Positions 10,693 to 20,811 of a DNA stretch of 64,000 nt are shown here, piece after piece. The position numbers were made by a program, and so were the translations under genes. Position 1 is the first letter of the stretch. Every line of letters starts with the position of its first letter. The notes under the pieces were generated by a model. The model ran no database searches and was not told the DNA's origin. It worked only from the letters and a program-made list of their open reading frames with translations. Origin of the DNA: Mucinivorans hirudinis (lineage in GTDB: Bacteria; Bacteroidota; Bacteroidia; Bacteroidales; Rikenellaceae); the NCBI GenBank assembly GCA_000723505.1, contig HG934468.1, positions 714,798 to 778,797 on the forward strand, given 5' to 3'.

Positions 10693-11681
10693 TTTGCTAA
10701 GAAACTTATTAGTTCATTCAACTTATCATCAATATTGAGCGATTGAGAAACATCCTCATTTTTACCATCCAGCTCATCATTCATTGCACTTGTCATTGAA
10801 CCAATATCCTCTGGGTCAAATAGTATTGGATTGTCAATAAGGTCAGTAGCATAAGCTCTATTCGAAGCTATTACTTTCACCCCACACGACATTGCCTCAG
10901 CAATAGGTAGCCCAAAAGTTTCAGTTAGTGAGGGGAAAAATACCGCTTTAGAAGAGTTCAACATCTCCTCCACACCTTGTCGGTTGACAAACCCAAGATT
11001 CACAATAACCTCCTCTGCTGCCTTTTTGTTGATTTGAGCTATTTTAGTTGTTAATTCGCTATTTTGTTCTGTATCTCTTATTGTTACAGCAAATCTTAAT
11101 TTCTTCCCACTATCAACAAGAGTCTCTATCGCCTCAAAAAGACGTTTGTGATTTTTATGGGAGCTAACTGTGCTGATATAACAAAAATCATAAATTTTTG
11201 GCAACTCTCGTTTTTGAACAGCAATATAAAATGGCATCGACTTTACATTACATCCAATATCAGATAGTTGAGTTGAGATATTTTGAGTTTGACAAGCAAA
11301 AAAATCAACCTTTTTCTTAAATATCTTTACCCAATAGTGATATGCAATATATTTTAATCTACCGATTGAGAAGTGAGGTCTCGATGCAAAATAAGGGTTA
11401 TGAAAATATACAACAGAGCTTTTGTACTTTACAAATGGAGGCAAGCTGCAAAAGAAGAGCGTATTTGTCCCTTTTCTCATATATCTGCAAAGTGTCCCAA
11501 GGGGTGAACTCTTTAATATGTCGATATTATTATAGCAATGTTCTGTTAATCTGTCAAAGACAACCTCATAGCCAACGTATACTCTTGTCGGCAACGCTCT
11601 CTGTTCAAGCTGACGCAAAAACTCTTCCAGAAGGACGAAACCTCCACCTAAATATATATTTGATGCTTCAATTGTTATCAT
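10689..11681 (-). CDS. GT4 family glycosyltransferase
   Basis: A 330-residue GT-B fold enzyme. The N-terminus starts MITIEASNIYLGGGFVLLEEF, the glycine-rich acceptor loop typical of mannosyl/fucosyl transferases of this group. The C-terminal donor-binding region PSLTETFGLPIAEAMSCG carries the E-x7-E motif. It probably adds one sugar of the capsule repeat unit at the cytoplasmic face of the inner membrane. It overlaps the upstream GT gene by 14 bp and wbuB by 4 bp. Donor and acceptor cannot be told from sequence. Confidence 0.88.
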   Translation of the reverse strand: MITIEASNIYLGGGFVLLEEFLRQLEQRALPTRVYVGYEVVFDRLTEHCYNNIDILKSSPLGTLCRYMRKGTNTLFFCSLPPFVKYKSSVVYFHNPYFASRPHFSIGRLKYIAYHYWVKIFKKKVDFFACQTQNISTQLSDIGCNVKSMPFYIAVQKRELPKIYDFCYISTVSSHKNHKRLFEAIETLVDSGKKLRFAVTIRDTEQNSELTTKIAQINKKAAEEVIVNLGFVNRQGVEEMLNSSKAVFFPSLTETFGLPIAEAMSCGVKVIASNRAYATDLIDNPILFDPEDIGSMTSAMNDELDGKNEDVSQSLNIDDKLNELISFLAK

Positions 11682-12735
11682 CTGTAATGAATTTTAAGTA
11701 TCGTAGAGATATCGTTTCAAAATTTAACTCATCTCTCACTCTGCAAGCATTTTTAGACAGTCTCTCTCTCAAGGTTTTGTCATACATCAATTTTTCCATA
11801 GCCGCGGCAAGTGCATCGACATTTGCCGGCTCCACCAACATTCCATTAACTCCCTCTTCAATTATATCTCGCGGACCAGCCGTACAGTCGCTACTTATAC
11901 ACGCCAACGGAAGAGACATAGCCTCTATCAAAGCATTCGGAAACCCCTCGGACAGTGATGGCAACACAAATATTTCAGCTTCGGACAACTCCTTCACAAA
12001 ATCGAGTTTATGACCGTGGAAAACAACGCTATCGCTCACATCCAATTCTGTCACAAGAGCTTTAAGTTTCTCCCGCGACACACCATCACCCACAAGAGAA
12101 AGCTTCCAATCCTCCCTACCTAACTTGGCAAAGGCACGAATAAGATACTCCTGACCCTTCTCCGGTGAAAGTCTGCCGACGGTAATGATGACATTACGTT
12201 TCTCTGCCTCAGTCCTTTTAATAGCATTTACGGGATTAGGTATAACAATAATATTTCTTACACCTGTTCTTCGCTTAATGGTTTGTGCTGCATAGGATGT
12301 TTGAGCAATCACGCCACGACTAAATCTATAAAACAACTTCTTAGCACCATCCAAAACCACGCCAAACCGCAGGTCGGGACTCATACGGTCGGTCAGGTAT
12401 AGCGGGTAACCCAAGCCCAAAGTAGCTAGAACTGTGAATGGATTAAACCACTCACCCACTCCCAACATCGTATCCGGCTTAATCCTTCGCACCGTACGGC
12501 GAATATAAGGTATGATTTTCAGCGCGTATAAAAAACGATTATTACCATCACGGTTAATTGTCGGTTCATAGACCTTTATACTCTGCTCGAGCGGGAAAAA
12601 GGTCTCGCTCTTGAACAGGCAAACTATCGAAACATCGTGTCCCGCACGCGCATAATGGTTGGCAAGGGAGGCAACAATTCTCTCTTGTCCTCCGCTGAAT
12701 CTCCTAAAACCGGCTGATATAAAAGCAATTTTCAT
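11668..12735 (-). CDS. GT4 family glycosyltransferase
   Basis: About 355 residues from MKIAFISAGFRRFSGGQERI; an in-frame ATG nine bases upstream (12744) is also possible. Seen: the GGQER acceptor loop, VGRLSPEKGQEYLIRAF, and the donor-site E-x7-E in SLSEGFPNALIEAMSLP. This arrangement is typical of GalNAc/GlcNAc-type GT4 enzymes (PglH/PglJ/WbnK-like). A 78-bp gap separates it from capG upstream, and it overlaps the next GT gene. It likely extends the lipid-linked capsule oligosaccharide. Confidence 0.9.
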   Translation of the reverse strand: MKIAFISAGFRRFSGGQERIVASLANHYARAGHDVSIVCLFKSETFFPLEQSIKVYEPTINRDGNNRFLYALKIIPYIRRTVRRIKPDTMLGVGEWFNPFTVLATLGLGYPLYLTDRMSPDLRFGVVLDGAKKLFYRFSRGVIAQTSYAAQTIKRRTGVRNIIVIPNPVNAIKRTEAEKRNVIITVGRLSPEKGQEYLIRAFAKLGREDWKLSLVGDGVSREKLKALVTELDVSDSVVFHGHKLDFVKELSEAEIFVLPSLSEGFPNALIEAMSLPLACISSDCTAGPRDIIEEGVNGMLVEPANVDALAAAMEKLMYDKTLRERLSKNACRVRDELNFETISLRYLKFITDDNN

Positions 12736-12813
12736 TCCCATCAATTCTTGAATTTACTAATCGGACTGCTTCACCCCCAACAAGAGTAAGTATCACCCAA
12801 CAAATTCTAATTA

Positions 12814-13998
12814 TCAATCTTTTCTCCACACCATTTTATTTACCACTCCGGTGTAACTTTGTATTATTTTCACGACTTTGGTGCTGACCGTTTGCTCCAC
12901 ATAATCGGGCACAGGTGTGCCATAATCTCCATTTTGGTTCATCTCAACGGCAGTCTCGACGGCTTGCAGCAGTGATTTTGTGTCGATACCTGCCAAGATA
13001 AAGCCCGCCTTGTCGAGTGACTCGGGGCGTTCGGTAGAGGTACGGATACATACCGCCGGAAAAGAGTTTCCTATTGAAGTAAAGAAGCTGCTCTCCTCGG
13101 GCAACGTTCCGCTATCTGAAACCACAGCAAAAGCATACATTTGCAGGCAGTTGTAATCGTTGAATCCAAGAGGTTCTTGCTTGATAACTCTTGCGTCGAG
13201 AACGAAACCGCTCTTTTCCAGACGGTTGCGGGAGCGGGGATGGCACGAGTACAATATCGGCATATCATACTTATGAGCCATAGCATTAATGGCATTGAAA
13301 AGTGACAAAAAATTCTTCTCGGTGTCGATATTCTCCTCACGGTGAGCCGAAAGAAGAATATATTTACCCTTTTCGAGTCCCAAGCGGGAGTGTATGTTTG
13401 AGGCTTTTATCTCTTCCAAATTTCCTTGAAGCACCTCTGCCATTGGTGACCCTGTAACATAAGTTCGTTCTTTTGGTAGCCCATTGTCGGCAAGGTAGCG
13501 GCGAGCGTGCTCGCTGTAACAGAGGTTTACGTCCGAAATTATATCTACGATTCGGCGATTGGTCTCCTCGGGCAGGCACTCATCTTTACAACGATTTCCT
13601 GCCTCCATATGAAAAATAGGAATATGGAGTCTCTTTGCAGAAATTGCAGAAAGACAGCTATTTGTATCGCCAAGGATAAGGAGTGCATCGGGATTAGTTG
13701 AAACCATCAATTTGTAGCTGCAGTTTATGATGTTGCCTACGGTTGAGCCCAAGTCATCACCGACTGCATCCATATATACCTCCGGTTTCTCAATTTTCAG
13801 GTCACTGAAAAAGACCTCATTGAGGTTGTAATCATAGTTTTGCCCCGTGTGCGCAAGGACAACATCGAAGTATTCGCGGCACTTGTTGATTGTTGCCGCA
13901 AGGCGGATAATCTCGGGGCGAGTACCCACAATGATAAGCAGTTTGAGCTTGCCGTTGTCCTTGAATTTTATATCCGAATAATCTAATTTAATGTTCAT
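12814..13998 (-). CDS. capG: UDP-GlcNAc 2-epimerase of UDP-L-FucNAc synthesis (CapG/FnlC type)
   Basis: A 394-residue non-hydrolysing UDP-HexNAc 2-epimerase: LIIVGTRPEIIRLAA, LLILGDTNSCLSA, IFHMEAGNRCKDECLPEE and the late SDSGTLPEESSF are all hallmarks. With the two genes just upstream it forms the three-enzyme UDP-GlcNAc to UDP-L-FucNAc pathway (CapE, CapF, CapG = FnlA, FnlB, FnlC). CapG performs the final 2-epimerisation of UDP-N-acetyl-pneumosamine to UDP-L-FucNAc. It overlaps capF by 4 bp. Assignment as the FucNAc enzyme rather than a WecB ManNAc enzyme depends on this neighbourhood. Confidence 0.92.
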   Translation of the reverse strand: MNIKLDYSDIKFKDNGKLKLLIIVGTRPEIIRLAATINKCREYFDVVLAHTGQNYDYNLNEVFFSDLKIEKPEVYMDAVGDDLGSTVGNIINCSYKLMVSTNPDALLILGDTNSCLSAISAKRLHIPIFHMEAGNRCKDECLPEETNRRIVDIISDVNLCYSEHARRYLADNGLPKERTYVTGSPMAEVLQGNLEEIKASNIHSRLGLEKGKYILLSAHREENIDTEKNFLSLFNAINAMAHKYDMPILYSCHPRSRNRLEKSGFVLDARVIKQEPLGFNDYNCLQMYAFAVVSDSGTLPEESSFFTSIGNSFPAVCIRTSTERPESLDKAGFILAGIDTKSLLQAVETAVEMNQNGDYGTPVPDYVEQTVSTKVVKIIQSYTGVVNKMVWRKD

Positions 13999-15101
13999 AC
14001 CGTCTCAAAATAAGTGTCGCCATCGGCGGGGTTATACCATTCGTTTATCCAAAATTGGGTATAGAGCTCGTCTTCGCCTACGTTCTTGATATTGTGGGTG
14101 TACCACACAGGCATATCAACATAAGCAGGTTCAGTGCCGTCCAAATGAAACTCGCAGACCTCGCACGTCCCGATTTTCCTTAACTCTATGACAGCCTTAC
14201 CCTTGATAACTGTAAATCTCTCTATTTTGCGCGTGTGAAAATGGTTGCCGCGGGTGATGCCGGGCACAGTGGTTGAGAAGGAAACCTGTCCGCCAACACC
14301 CAGTTTAATTGTTTCGACAAATACCCCGCGCGGGTCGGCGTGCTGCACCAATTTCATACAACGAGGTTCTATATAAGAGCGAAAAGTGTTAAAGAGATTT
14401 ACCTCATTAATATCCTTTAATTCAGGTATAAATCCCTGCTCAAAATAGAGTGTTTTATAGTTTTCAAACAGAGCTAATATTTCTGTGACCTTCTTCTCAA
14501 AATCGTGAGGCACTTCCACCTTGCGAACCCCTTTTTCTGAAAATTGAGAAATAATGAATCTGCAAAGTGAACCGACATAAATAAGTTTCACATCAGAATC
14601 CACCATTACGGTGGGCTGTTCGCCGTTTATTAGTTTGTGGGCAAAGGTGGCAATGAATGTATTATAGTTTGGACGAGAAAACTCTCCGTATACATTCGGT
14701 ACTACCAGTCCGCTAAACGAGGCTCCTGTTTTTGTTGCCCACGCTTCAATCATTTCGCGTCCTTCACGCTTTGATTTTCCGTAGAGGTTGTCGCGCTCTT
14801 CTTGGGTCGATGAGCTGAAAAGAACGTGGGGTGTGACGTTTTCAGCCTCCATCGCAGCTATCAGGTCACGGTTCAGGCGAATGTTAGTATCATAGATAAC
14901 CTGCTCACTCTCGTGACGGTTCATTGCTGCAAGGTGCACAATCACATCACACTGTTTTACAAAGTTTCTTAGCTTTGCAATGTCATCGAAAAAAGAATCC
15001 TCGAAAGGAACTCTTTCGTATTTCTCGGGCTGCAATCCCAAATGGTTATATAGGTGCGTGCCCACAAAGCCCGCCTGACCTGTTATTCCTACTCTTATCA
15101 T
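13995..15101 (-). CDS. capF: UDP-2-acetamido-2,6-beta-L-arabino-hexul-4-ose reductase (CapF/FnlB), epimerase-cupin fusion
   Basis: A 368-residue two-domain enzyme. The N-terminal ~250 residues form an extended SDR with TGQAGFVGTHLY and the catalytic LYGKSKREG (Y-x3-K). The C-terminal ~115 residues form a cupin with GNHFHTRKIERFTVIKG, whose histidines would bind zinc. This fusion is diagnostic of CapF (Staphylococcus Cap5F/Cap8F) and FnlB/WbjC, which complete C3 epimerisation and reduce the 4-keto sugar from CapE. It overlaps capE and capG by 4 bp each. Confidence 0.95.
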   Translation of the reverse strand: MIRVGITGQAGFVGTHLYNHLGLQPEKYERVPFEDSFFDDIAKLRNFVKQCDVIVHLAAMNRHESEQVIYDTNIRLNRDLIAAMEAENVTPHVLFSSSTQEERDNLYGKSKREGREMIEAWATKTGASFSGLVVPNVYGEFSRPNYNTFIATFAHKLINGEQPTVMVDSDVKLIYVGSLCRFIISQFSEKGVRKVEVPHDFEKKVTEILALFENYKTLYFEQGFIPELKDINEVNLFNTFRSYIEPRCMKLVQHADPRGVFVETIKLGVGGQVSFSTTVPGITRGNHFHTRKIERFTVIKGKAVIELRKIGTCEVCEFHLDGTEPAYVDMPVWYTHNIKNVGEDELYTQFWINEWYNPADGDTYFETV

Positions 15102-16111
15102 ATCCCTAAGTCCTCACGAATTTCCGTAAGTTTCAACAATAGTTTTGTCATCCCATCGACATCCAGCTGTGCTGTGTTGTGTGAGTGATAATCCTCAATC
15201 TTTGAGGCATCTTCGTCTCCTTTGCTAAAGAAATTGTCGTAGTTCAGGTCGCGGTTGTCGCACGGGATACGGTAGTATTCACCCATATCTATCGACTTTG
15301 CCATCTCTTCGCGAGTTACGAGAGTTTCGTAGAGCTTTTCGCCGTGGCGGGTTCCTATTACTCGAACGGCGGTGTCGGCTTTGTAGAGTCCTTTGAGTGC
15401 TTCAGCCAACACTGTTAGGGTCGCTGCGGGTGCTTTCTGAACAAACAAATCGCCGTTTTTGCCGTGTTGCCAAGCGTAGATTACCAAATCTACGGCATCG
15501 TCCAGTGTCATCATATAGCGGGTCATTGCAGGGTCGGTGATGGTAATATCTTTGCCCTGCTTGATTTGCTCTACCCAGAGTGGTATTACCGACCCTCGGC
15601 TTGCCATAACATTGCCGTAACGTGTACAGCAGATGGTTGTTGTGGCATCATCGCCCAATGCACGTCCTTTGGAGATGGCAACTTTTTCCATCATCGCCTT
15701 GGAGATGCCCATTGCGTTGATTGGATAGGCTGCTTTGTCGGTGGAGAGTACTACTACGTTTTTTACGCCGTGGGCTATTGCTGAGTCGAGTACGTTTTCT
15801 GTGCCCAATACGTTGGTATTGACCGCCTGCATCGGGAAAAACTCGCACGATGGTACTTGTTTCAATGCTGCTGCGTGGAACACGTAGTCTGCCCCCGACA
15901 TTGCCACGTCTACCGAGCGTTTGTCGCGAACGTCGCCGATATAGAATTTCACTTTAGGATTTTGCAGCAGGTGACGCATATCATCCTGCTTCTTTTCATC
16001 GCGAGAGAATATCCTCACCTCTTTGATATCCGAATCGAGGAATCTCCTCAAAACTGCATTGCCGAACGAACCAGTGCCGCCGGTGATTAAGAGTACTTTG
16101 TCTTTGAACAT
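15098..16111 (-). CDS. capE: UDP-GlcNAc 4,6-dehydratase/5-epimerase (CapE/FnlA)
   Basis: A 337-residue extended SDR of the FlaA1/CapE group. Seen: NAD-binding TGGTGSFGNAVLRRF at residue ~8, LSTDKAAYPINAMGISKAMM with the catalytic Asp-Lys and M-x3-K arrangement of this subgroup, and RYGNVMASRGSVIPLW. The enzyme dehydrates UDP-GlcNAc and inverts C5, the first step to UDP-L-FucNAc. At 337 residues it is a soluble CapE/FnlA-type protein, not a membrane PglF-type. Lys and Tyr positions fit; identity is also secured by capF and capG just downstream. Confidence 0.95.
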   Translation of the reverse strand: MFKDKVLLITGGTGSFGNAVLRRFLDSDIKEVRIFSRDEKKQDDMRHLLQNPKVKFYIGDVRDKRSVDVAMSGADYVFHAAALKQVPSCEFFPMQAVNTNVLGTENVLDSAIAHGVKNVVVLSTDKAAYPINAMGISKAMMEKVAISKGRALGDDATTTICCTRYGNVMASRGSVIPLWVEQIKQGKDITITDPAMTRYMMTLDDAVDLVIYAWQHGKNGDLFVQKAPAATLTVLAEALKGLYKADTAVRVIGTRHGEKLYETLVTREEMAKSIDMGEYYRIPCDNRDLNYDNFFSKGDEDASKIEDYHSHNTAQLDVDGMTKLLLKLTEIREDLGI

Positions 16112-16114
16112 TTT

Positions 16115-17317
16115 TTATAAGTTTTCTTGTAAAAAATCGTAAAATCGCTTCGCCTGCACATCCATATTAAAATTCTCGTAAGCTACGCTATACCCCCCCT
16201 CGCCAACTCTTTTGGCATTCTCTTTATCGCTCAAAGCTCTCTGAAGTGCATCTGCAAAAGAGTCTGCGTCACCCGGAGTTGCCATAAAGGCAGAAACGTT
16301 ATCCTCCAGATAGTTGGGTATCTCGCCCACCCGCGTAACACACACCGGATTCTTTGTGGCAAGATACTCGCCGAGTTTAGTGGGGAATCCTCCCTGAGCC
16401 TGATGTGAATCAGGACGAGGAAGTGCAAGTACATCTGCATTTACAAAAAAGTTAGGTATTTGGTCAGCGGAAAGTAAACCGACATACTTAACTCTATCTT
16501 CGATGCCTAATTGCGAAATAATCTGCTTCTGTTTTTCTACACCCGGTTGCCAACCTCCAGCCAACCTTAGTTCGAGACCGGGGTGTTGCGCACAAATACT
16601 CCCAAACGCCCGTATCGATATATCTACACCGTCTTTCTCATTACTCAGTGCTCCGGCATAGGCAATATACCGTGACTCTGCCTGCACTTGCTTTTCAATG
16701 TCAAAACGACTCATATCAACCGTCATAGGCAGGTGTATAAACCGCGCCGAGGCCTTTGCCATCGGTTTATAGAACTCAAGCAGAGTGTTGGTCATTATCG
16801 CGAAACAATCAATTTTCTTTATTACCGACAAAAACAGAGCTTCAACCTCCTGGAACTTTTTTAACTGAATCTTGTTAGTTATATGTCCTGGTTGTTTATA
16901 AATATCGTGAAATTCATTAATTTCAATTAAACTCCTACCTATTTTTCCATTATTAGCATTGAAAAATTTAAGAGCATTGATGTTATTTGTCAGCCATAAA
17001 TAGTCATAATCCCACGATAACAACCTTTTGAGTCTAAATTGGGTAATTTTATCGTTAATTTCCGAAAGGAGATACTTGTTTATTCTCCTGCGAAGGAGAG
17101 TGTGGTTGAGTAACTTTGAAAAATACCTTATCTCTATACCTTTATGAAAATACCGAGTTCCGTTTTTCTTCTCTTGGACACTTGAATACCCTCCCGTCAC
17201 CACAATGATAACCTGCGCACCATTTTTGCACAGTCCATCTGCTAACGACGCAAAACGGTTGGCACTCGCTCCATTCTCGTAGTAAGGATTATAATTTCTA
17301 ATAAGAACTATCTTCAT
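16115..17317 (-). CDS. GT4 family glycosyltransferase
   Basis: About 400 residues from MKIVLIRNYNPYYENGASAN. I chose the ATG at 17317 because the frame upstream (to 17350) overlaps the flippase gene and codes a low-complexity extension. Landmarks: the N-terminal SANRFASLADGL loop, AGALSNEKDGVDISIRAF, LALPRPDSHQAQGGFPTKLGEYLAT in the donor site. It probably adds a sugar to the lipid-linked repeat unit. It begins 20 bases after wzx and ends 3 bases before capE, so it belongs to the same transcript. Confidence 0.85.
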   Translation of the reverse strand: MKIVLIRNYNPYYENGASANRFASLADGLCKNGAQVIIVVTGGYSSVQEKKNGTRYFHKGIEIRYFSKLLNHTLLRRRINKYLLSEINDKITQFRLKRLLSWDYDYLWLTNNINALKFFNANNGKIGRSLIEINEFHDIYKQPGHITNKIQLKKFQEVEALFLSVIKKIDCFAIMTNTLLEFYKPMAKASARFIHLPMTVDMSRFDIEKQVQAESRYIAYAGALSNEKDGVDISIRAFGSICAQHPGLELRLAGGWQPGVEKQKQIISQLGIEDRVKYVGLLSADQIPNFFVNADVLALPRPDSHQAQGGFPTKLGEYLATKNPVCVTRVGEIPNYLEDNVSAFMATPGDADSFADALQRALSDKENAKRVGEGGYSVAYENFNMDVQAKRFYDFLQENL

Positions 17318-17337
17318 CTTTATATATATGTCTATGT

Positions 17338-18693
17338 CTATCTGTTCCAAATACCTTTTGCTGTACCTTTAATAAGCCTTTTATATTGAATGCGAGCCAC
17401 GAAAAGAGAGTAAAAATTTGATATTATCAATGCTAATGGCAAAGAGGATATTCCAAAATTAAAAACTTTAACAAAAAGCAATGCCAACGGAACATAGATC
17501 AACGCAACAGCACCTAGTGCAACCATTTGCAGTCTAATTTTACCTGTTCCGTTAATGAAAATATTAAAGACACCGCCATAACAATGCAAACTAAAATAGA
17601 GAAAAACCAATAATGAAAGTACAAAAGGAACCTCAACATCACCCCCAATCCATATTTTATATAGCCATGGAGATAGTATTAACAACACTATACCTGAAAC
17701 TGTCAATAATTTCCAGATAACCATCAACTTTTTTATGGTATTCTCTATCCAAACCATATCTCTTTTGACCCAAGCGTCTGTATATCCCGTCCAAAAAGGC
17801 TGAATCACTATTCCAAAAATGATAGTTATAACCGAAAATAATTTATAAGCTACATTGTAAACAACTACTTCTTCATTATTGAACAGCTGAATGATAAGTA
17901 TATTGCTTGTTTGATAGAGAATTATGGTAGATATATTGATGAAAAAGAACCCAAATCCAAGTCCAAGAATTGTACGAAGCTTTGTTTTGTCGAAATATTT
18001 GAATGATGGCCTTATTAAACTATATCTTCCTGCAAAAAAATAGATACTTGCCAAGATGTAGATAAAGACAGGAATAGTACTAAGAATAGACGATAATGCC
18101 CATAAATCACCTTCTGTGTTCTTGGATGCAATCCAAATTACAGCAAGAGTCACTACATTTCCTATTGTAGATAGGGCAGTGGCTGCGGCAGGTAACATAT
18201 GGGCAGTAAGAACCACTCCAATTAGTTGAACAACCAACCTTACAAAAAAAAACGTCACCACAACGTACATTGTCTTAGACAAAAGAGCCTCCATGCTCTC
18301 TGGTTGATTCAATACAGTTGCCCAAGGGATAAATTGATTTATTATATTGAAAACAAAGAACAATACCACAACTAATGCGGCAAGCGAAAAGTAGGTTGTA
18401 CTTACCAATTTCTTTGCTAAAATTATATCTTCTTTTGACAGAGCTTCCGTCAAGCGATTACGCAGACCTGCCCCCAATCCAATATCCACGAGGGCAAACC
18501 AACCCACAATCGAAGATATTGTAAGCCATAAACCATATTGTGAAGTAGTGACATAGTCGATAGTAAGTGGAACAAGCATAAAACTTGTTAATATACTAAC
18601 TCCTTGCAGTCCCCCAAGCCACAATACATTTTTACCTATTTTGTTGCCACGTTTATCACTTGGAAGAATAAAGTCTTTTATTTTTGATAACAT
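17338..18693 (-). CDS. wzx: Wzx-type polysaccharide flippase (MATE/MOP superfamily)
   Basis: About 451 residues from MLSKIKDFILPSDKRGNKIG, with some 12 or more hydrophobic segments spread evenly, typical of Wzx/PST transporters. The ATG at 18693 is preferred over one at 18723; both overlap the wzy gene. Wzx moves undecaprenyl-linked repeat units from the cytoplasmic to the periplasmic face. Its neighbour is the putative polymerase, supporting Wzx/Wzy-dependent assembly, although no Wza or Wzc is in the window. Confidence 0.88.
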   Translation of the reverse strand: MLSKIKDFILPSDKRGNKIGKNVLWLGGLQGVSILTSFMLVPLTIDYVTTSQYGLWLTISSIVGWFALVDIGLGAGLRNRLTEALSKEDIILAKKLVSTTYFSLAALVVVLFFVFNIINQFIPWATVLNQPESMEALLSKTMYVVVTFFFVRLVVQLIGVVLTAHMLPAAATALSTIGNVVTLAVIWIASKNTEGDLWALSSILSTIPVFIYILASIYFFAGRYSLIRPSFKYFDKTKLRTILGLGFGFFFINISTIILYQTSNILIIQLFNNEEVVVYNVAYKLFSVITIIFGIVIQPFWTGYTDAWVKRDMVWIENTIKKLMVIWKLLTVSGIVLLILSPWLYKIWIGGDVEVPFVLSLLVFLYFSLHCYGGVFNIFINGTGKIRLQMVALGAVALIYVPLALLFVKVFNFGISSLPLALIISNFYSLFVARIQYKRLIKGTAKGIWNR

Positions 18694-20029
18694 TAGAGCT
18701 ATAGTTGTTTTGCAATATATCATATACTATTACACTCAATAAAATGGGGGTAATAGTAGCACCGCCTAAACCAACGTTAAAGTTTGCAGACGACCAGTAA
18801 GTAAATACGATATAGAATGGGACTAGTGATAACCCCGTGCATTTAGTCTTTTTAATCACATTCAAGAATAGGTATTGGGTTACAATAACTACTATCAAGA
18901 TATAGAGGAAAGTGCCATATAAACCGTAATCACGAACCATAGGCATGAATATAGTTGAAGTAGTATAATAGCCCTCTGCTTTATCTTTGTAAATATCTAA
19001 GTTGTCATACTCTATTCCAAAGACATCCAATAGACCGCTATTTATCCCCAACATCGACGAAAACGGTATTCTAATATCTCCTAATCCATATAATGTTGCT
19101 TTTCCGTAGAGCAAGTTATTTCCATCTGCATAATCTGTTCTTCGGAGTTGATACCCCCAGTAGTGTGCTGACATATAATCCATTATCCCAGCAAACTTGT
19201 TTAAAATTTCTGAATCATATTCCTGTTTTGATGTCATTGCTATCTCAATTCTCTCGTCTGCCACATATGAGGAAAACATAGAAAAGGCAATCAATGCTGA
19301 TGTTATTAATAAAATAATGCGCTTTCTACTCTTCTTTGCAAGCACCAACGGCAAGCCAAATCCTATTCCCAAAACATAGAGTTTTATTGAGCTAACTATA
19401 GGGTTTCTTCCGCCAATAATTACAGCACTAAGAAACGTTATCACAAAGGGTAGAGCGATTATTAAATAGCGTTTTATTGGCAATTCCTTTTGATCAGTAA
19501 TTTTTTTTGCTAGGGCATAACCCATGTATATAGTGTAGAGAAACACACCTCCTGTGAATATTGATAATAAGGAATCAAGTACCGTAAATTCGCGATAAAT
19601 ATGATCCCCCACATCCGAAATCCCCCCATAGCCTCTATTTGTTGCAAACGATAAAGTAGCTCCTTTATAAATAAAGTTTGCAATAGTTGCCACAATTGCT
19701 ATCCACATCAAAGCCAATAGCATTTTTTTATTAGATACTATTTCAATTTTTATCTCGTGTCTGCTATACTTTTGACCAATTAATGAGAATATGGCAAAAC
19801 AAAACGATGCAAAAGCTCCATAAAGATTCAATTCATCAATAAACTGTGGATTTGGTGTCATAGCCAAGTCTGTCTCAACAAGATACCATTCTGACATTAC
19901 CGAAATAGCCCATAGTACTGAAAAATATGCTCCCGGGTGTACAAATATCTTCCATCTCCATATATTCCAAATAACAAACAAGGCGAAGATGTTGGATAAT
20001 ATTGTTATTATTGATACATATTCTGTCAT
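18656..20029 (-). CDS. wzy: Wzy-type oligosaccharide repeat-unit polymerase
   Basis: A 457-residue integral membrane protein with about 10-12 hydrophobic segments and a long hydrophilic region (roughly residues 250-345), the usual layout of O-antigen/capsule polymerases. A GGRNPIVSSIKLY stretch and an AHYWGYQ stretch sit at loop edges. Wzy proteins share little sequence, so the call rests on topology, length and location between an acetyltransferase gene and wzx. It would polymerise flipped repeat units in the periplasm. Confidence 0.75.
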   Translation of the reverse strand: MTEYVSIITILSNIFALFVIWNIWRWKIFVHPGAYFSVLWAISVMSEWYLVETDLAMTPNPQFIDELNLYGAFASFCFAIFSLIGQKYSRHEIKIEIVSNKKMLLALMWIAIVATIANFIYKGATLSFATNRGYGGISDVGDHIYREFTVLDSLLSIFTGGVFLYTIYMGYALAKKITDQKELPIKRYLIIALPFVITFLSAVIIGGRNPIVSSIKLYVLGIGFGLPLVLAKKSRKRIILLITSALIAFSMFSSYVADERIEIAMTSKQEYDSEILNKFAGIMDYMSAHYWGYQLRRTDYADGNNLLYGKATLYGLGDIRIPFSSMLGINSGLLDVFGIEYDNLDIYKDKAEGYYTTSTIFMPMVRDYGLYGTFLYILIVVIVTQYLFLNVIKKTKCTGLSLVPFYIVFTYWSSANFNVGLGGATITPILLSVIVYDILQNNYSSNVIKNKRLYSSK

Positions 20030-20033
20030 TTAT

Positions 20034-20744
20034 CTATTGTCTGAAAGTTTCAATATATTCACGGTTTTTATTGTAATAATCGATAAACATGATAGGATCA
20101 TGCATCAAACGAAAGTTTTCTTTCAAAAACTCATCACTTAATTCCCACCATTTGATTTCCAACAATCTATCTATGATATCTCTCGAGAACCTATACTTAA
20201 TGATTTTTGCAGGAATGCCACCAACTATTGCGTAATCAGGCACATCCTTAGTTACAACAGCCCCATAAGCGATTATTGCTCCATTGCCTATCTTCACATC
20301 GCCTAAAATCGTACACCCCCCACCTATCCACACATCATTCTCAATTATAGTAGTAGCAAGCTCTTCAATATAGGTTTTATCCGAAAACGTTGCGTATGCT
20401 TTGTTGTTTGCATAAAATACTGGATGTGTCGAAACCATATTAGTCGGATGCTTTCCAATTCCTATCTTTACACCTCCACCAATGGAGACGAAAGAACCGA
20501 TATTTGAGTTATGAATAGCACTATTGCTGTTAACGTATGAATGATTTCCAAAATCGACATTTACAACACTGCAATTACCGCCAATAAAACAATTACCTCC
20601 AAAGGTGGTATTGATAAGAGCTGTGCCAAAACCAACTGTAGTGTTTTTTTTTGCAATCGCCCTATTTTGACAAATAAAACGAAGAGCATCAACCAATTTT
20701 TGTGGCTTAAGGGCGTATTTTATTGCCTGAATAATCTGCTTCAT
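20034..20744 (-). CDS. Hexapeptide-repeat O-acetyltransferase (CatB/LbH family)
   Basis: A 236-residue protein. Its centre has left-handed beta-helix hexapeptide repeats ([23 protein letters not shown]), then [13 protein letters not shown] with the likely catalytic histidine, and the tail repeat [25 protein letters not shown] is typical of CatB-type acetyltransferases. It probably O- or N-acetylates a capsule sugar in the cytoplasm using acetyl-CoA. It lies 4 bases upstream of wzy in the operon; 67 bases separate it from the deacetylase-like gene. Confidence 0.85.
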   Translation of the reverse strand: MKQIIQAIKYALKPQKLVDALRFICQNRAIAKKNTTVGFGTALINTTFGGNCFIGGNCSVVNVDFGNHSYVNSNSAIHNSNIGSFVSIGGGVKIGIGKHPTNMVSTHPVFYANNKAYATFSDKTYIEELATTIIENDVWIGGGCTILGDVKIGNGAIIAYGAVVTKDVPDYAIVGGIPAKIIKYRFSRDIIDRLLEIKWWELSDEFLKENFRLMHDPIMFIDYYNKNREYIETFRQ

Positions 20745-20811
20745 AATCTATATATCTACTTTGTTGTTGATTGTTCGATTCTTGGCTATTCGTTTGTGGT
20801 TGCTGTGCTGG

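Noticed and set aside
12736-12744. Start of the GT4 gene at 12744 (MMGMKIAF)
   Set aside because: MKIAFIS at 12735 is the usual family start; the three extra residues are possible but unsupported.
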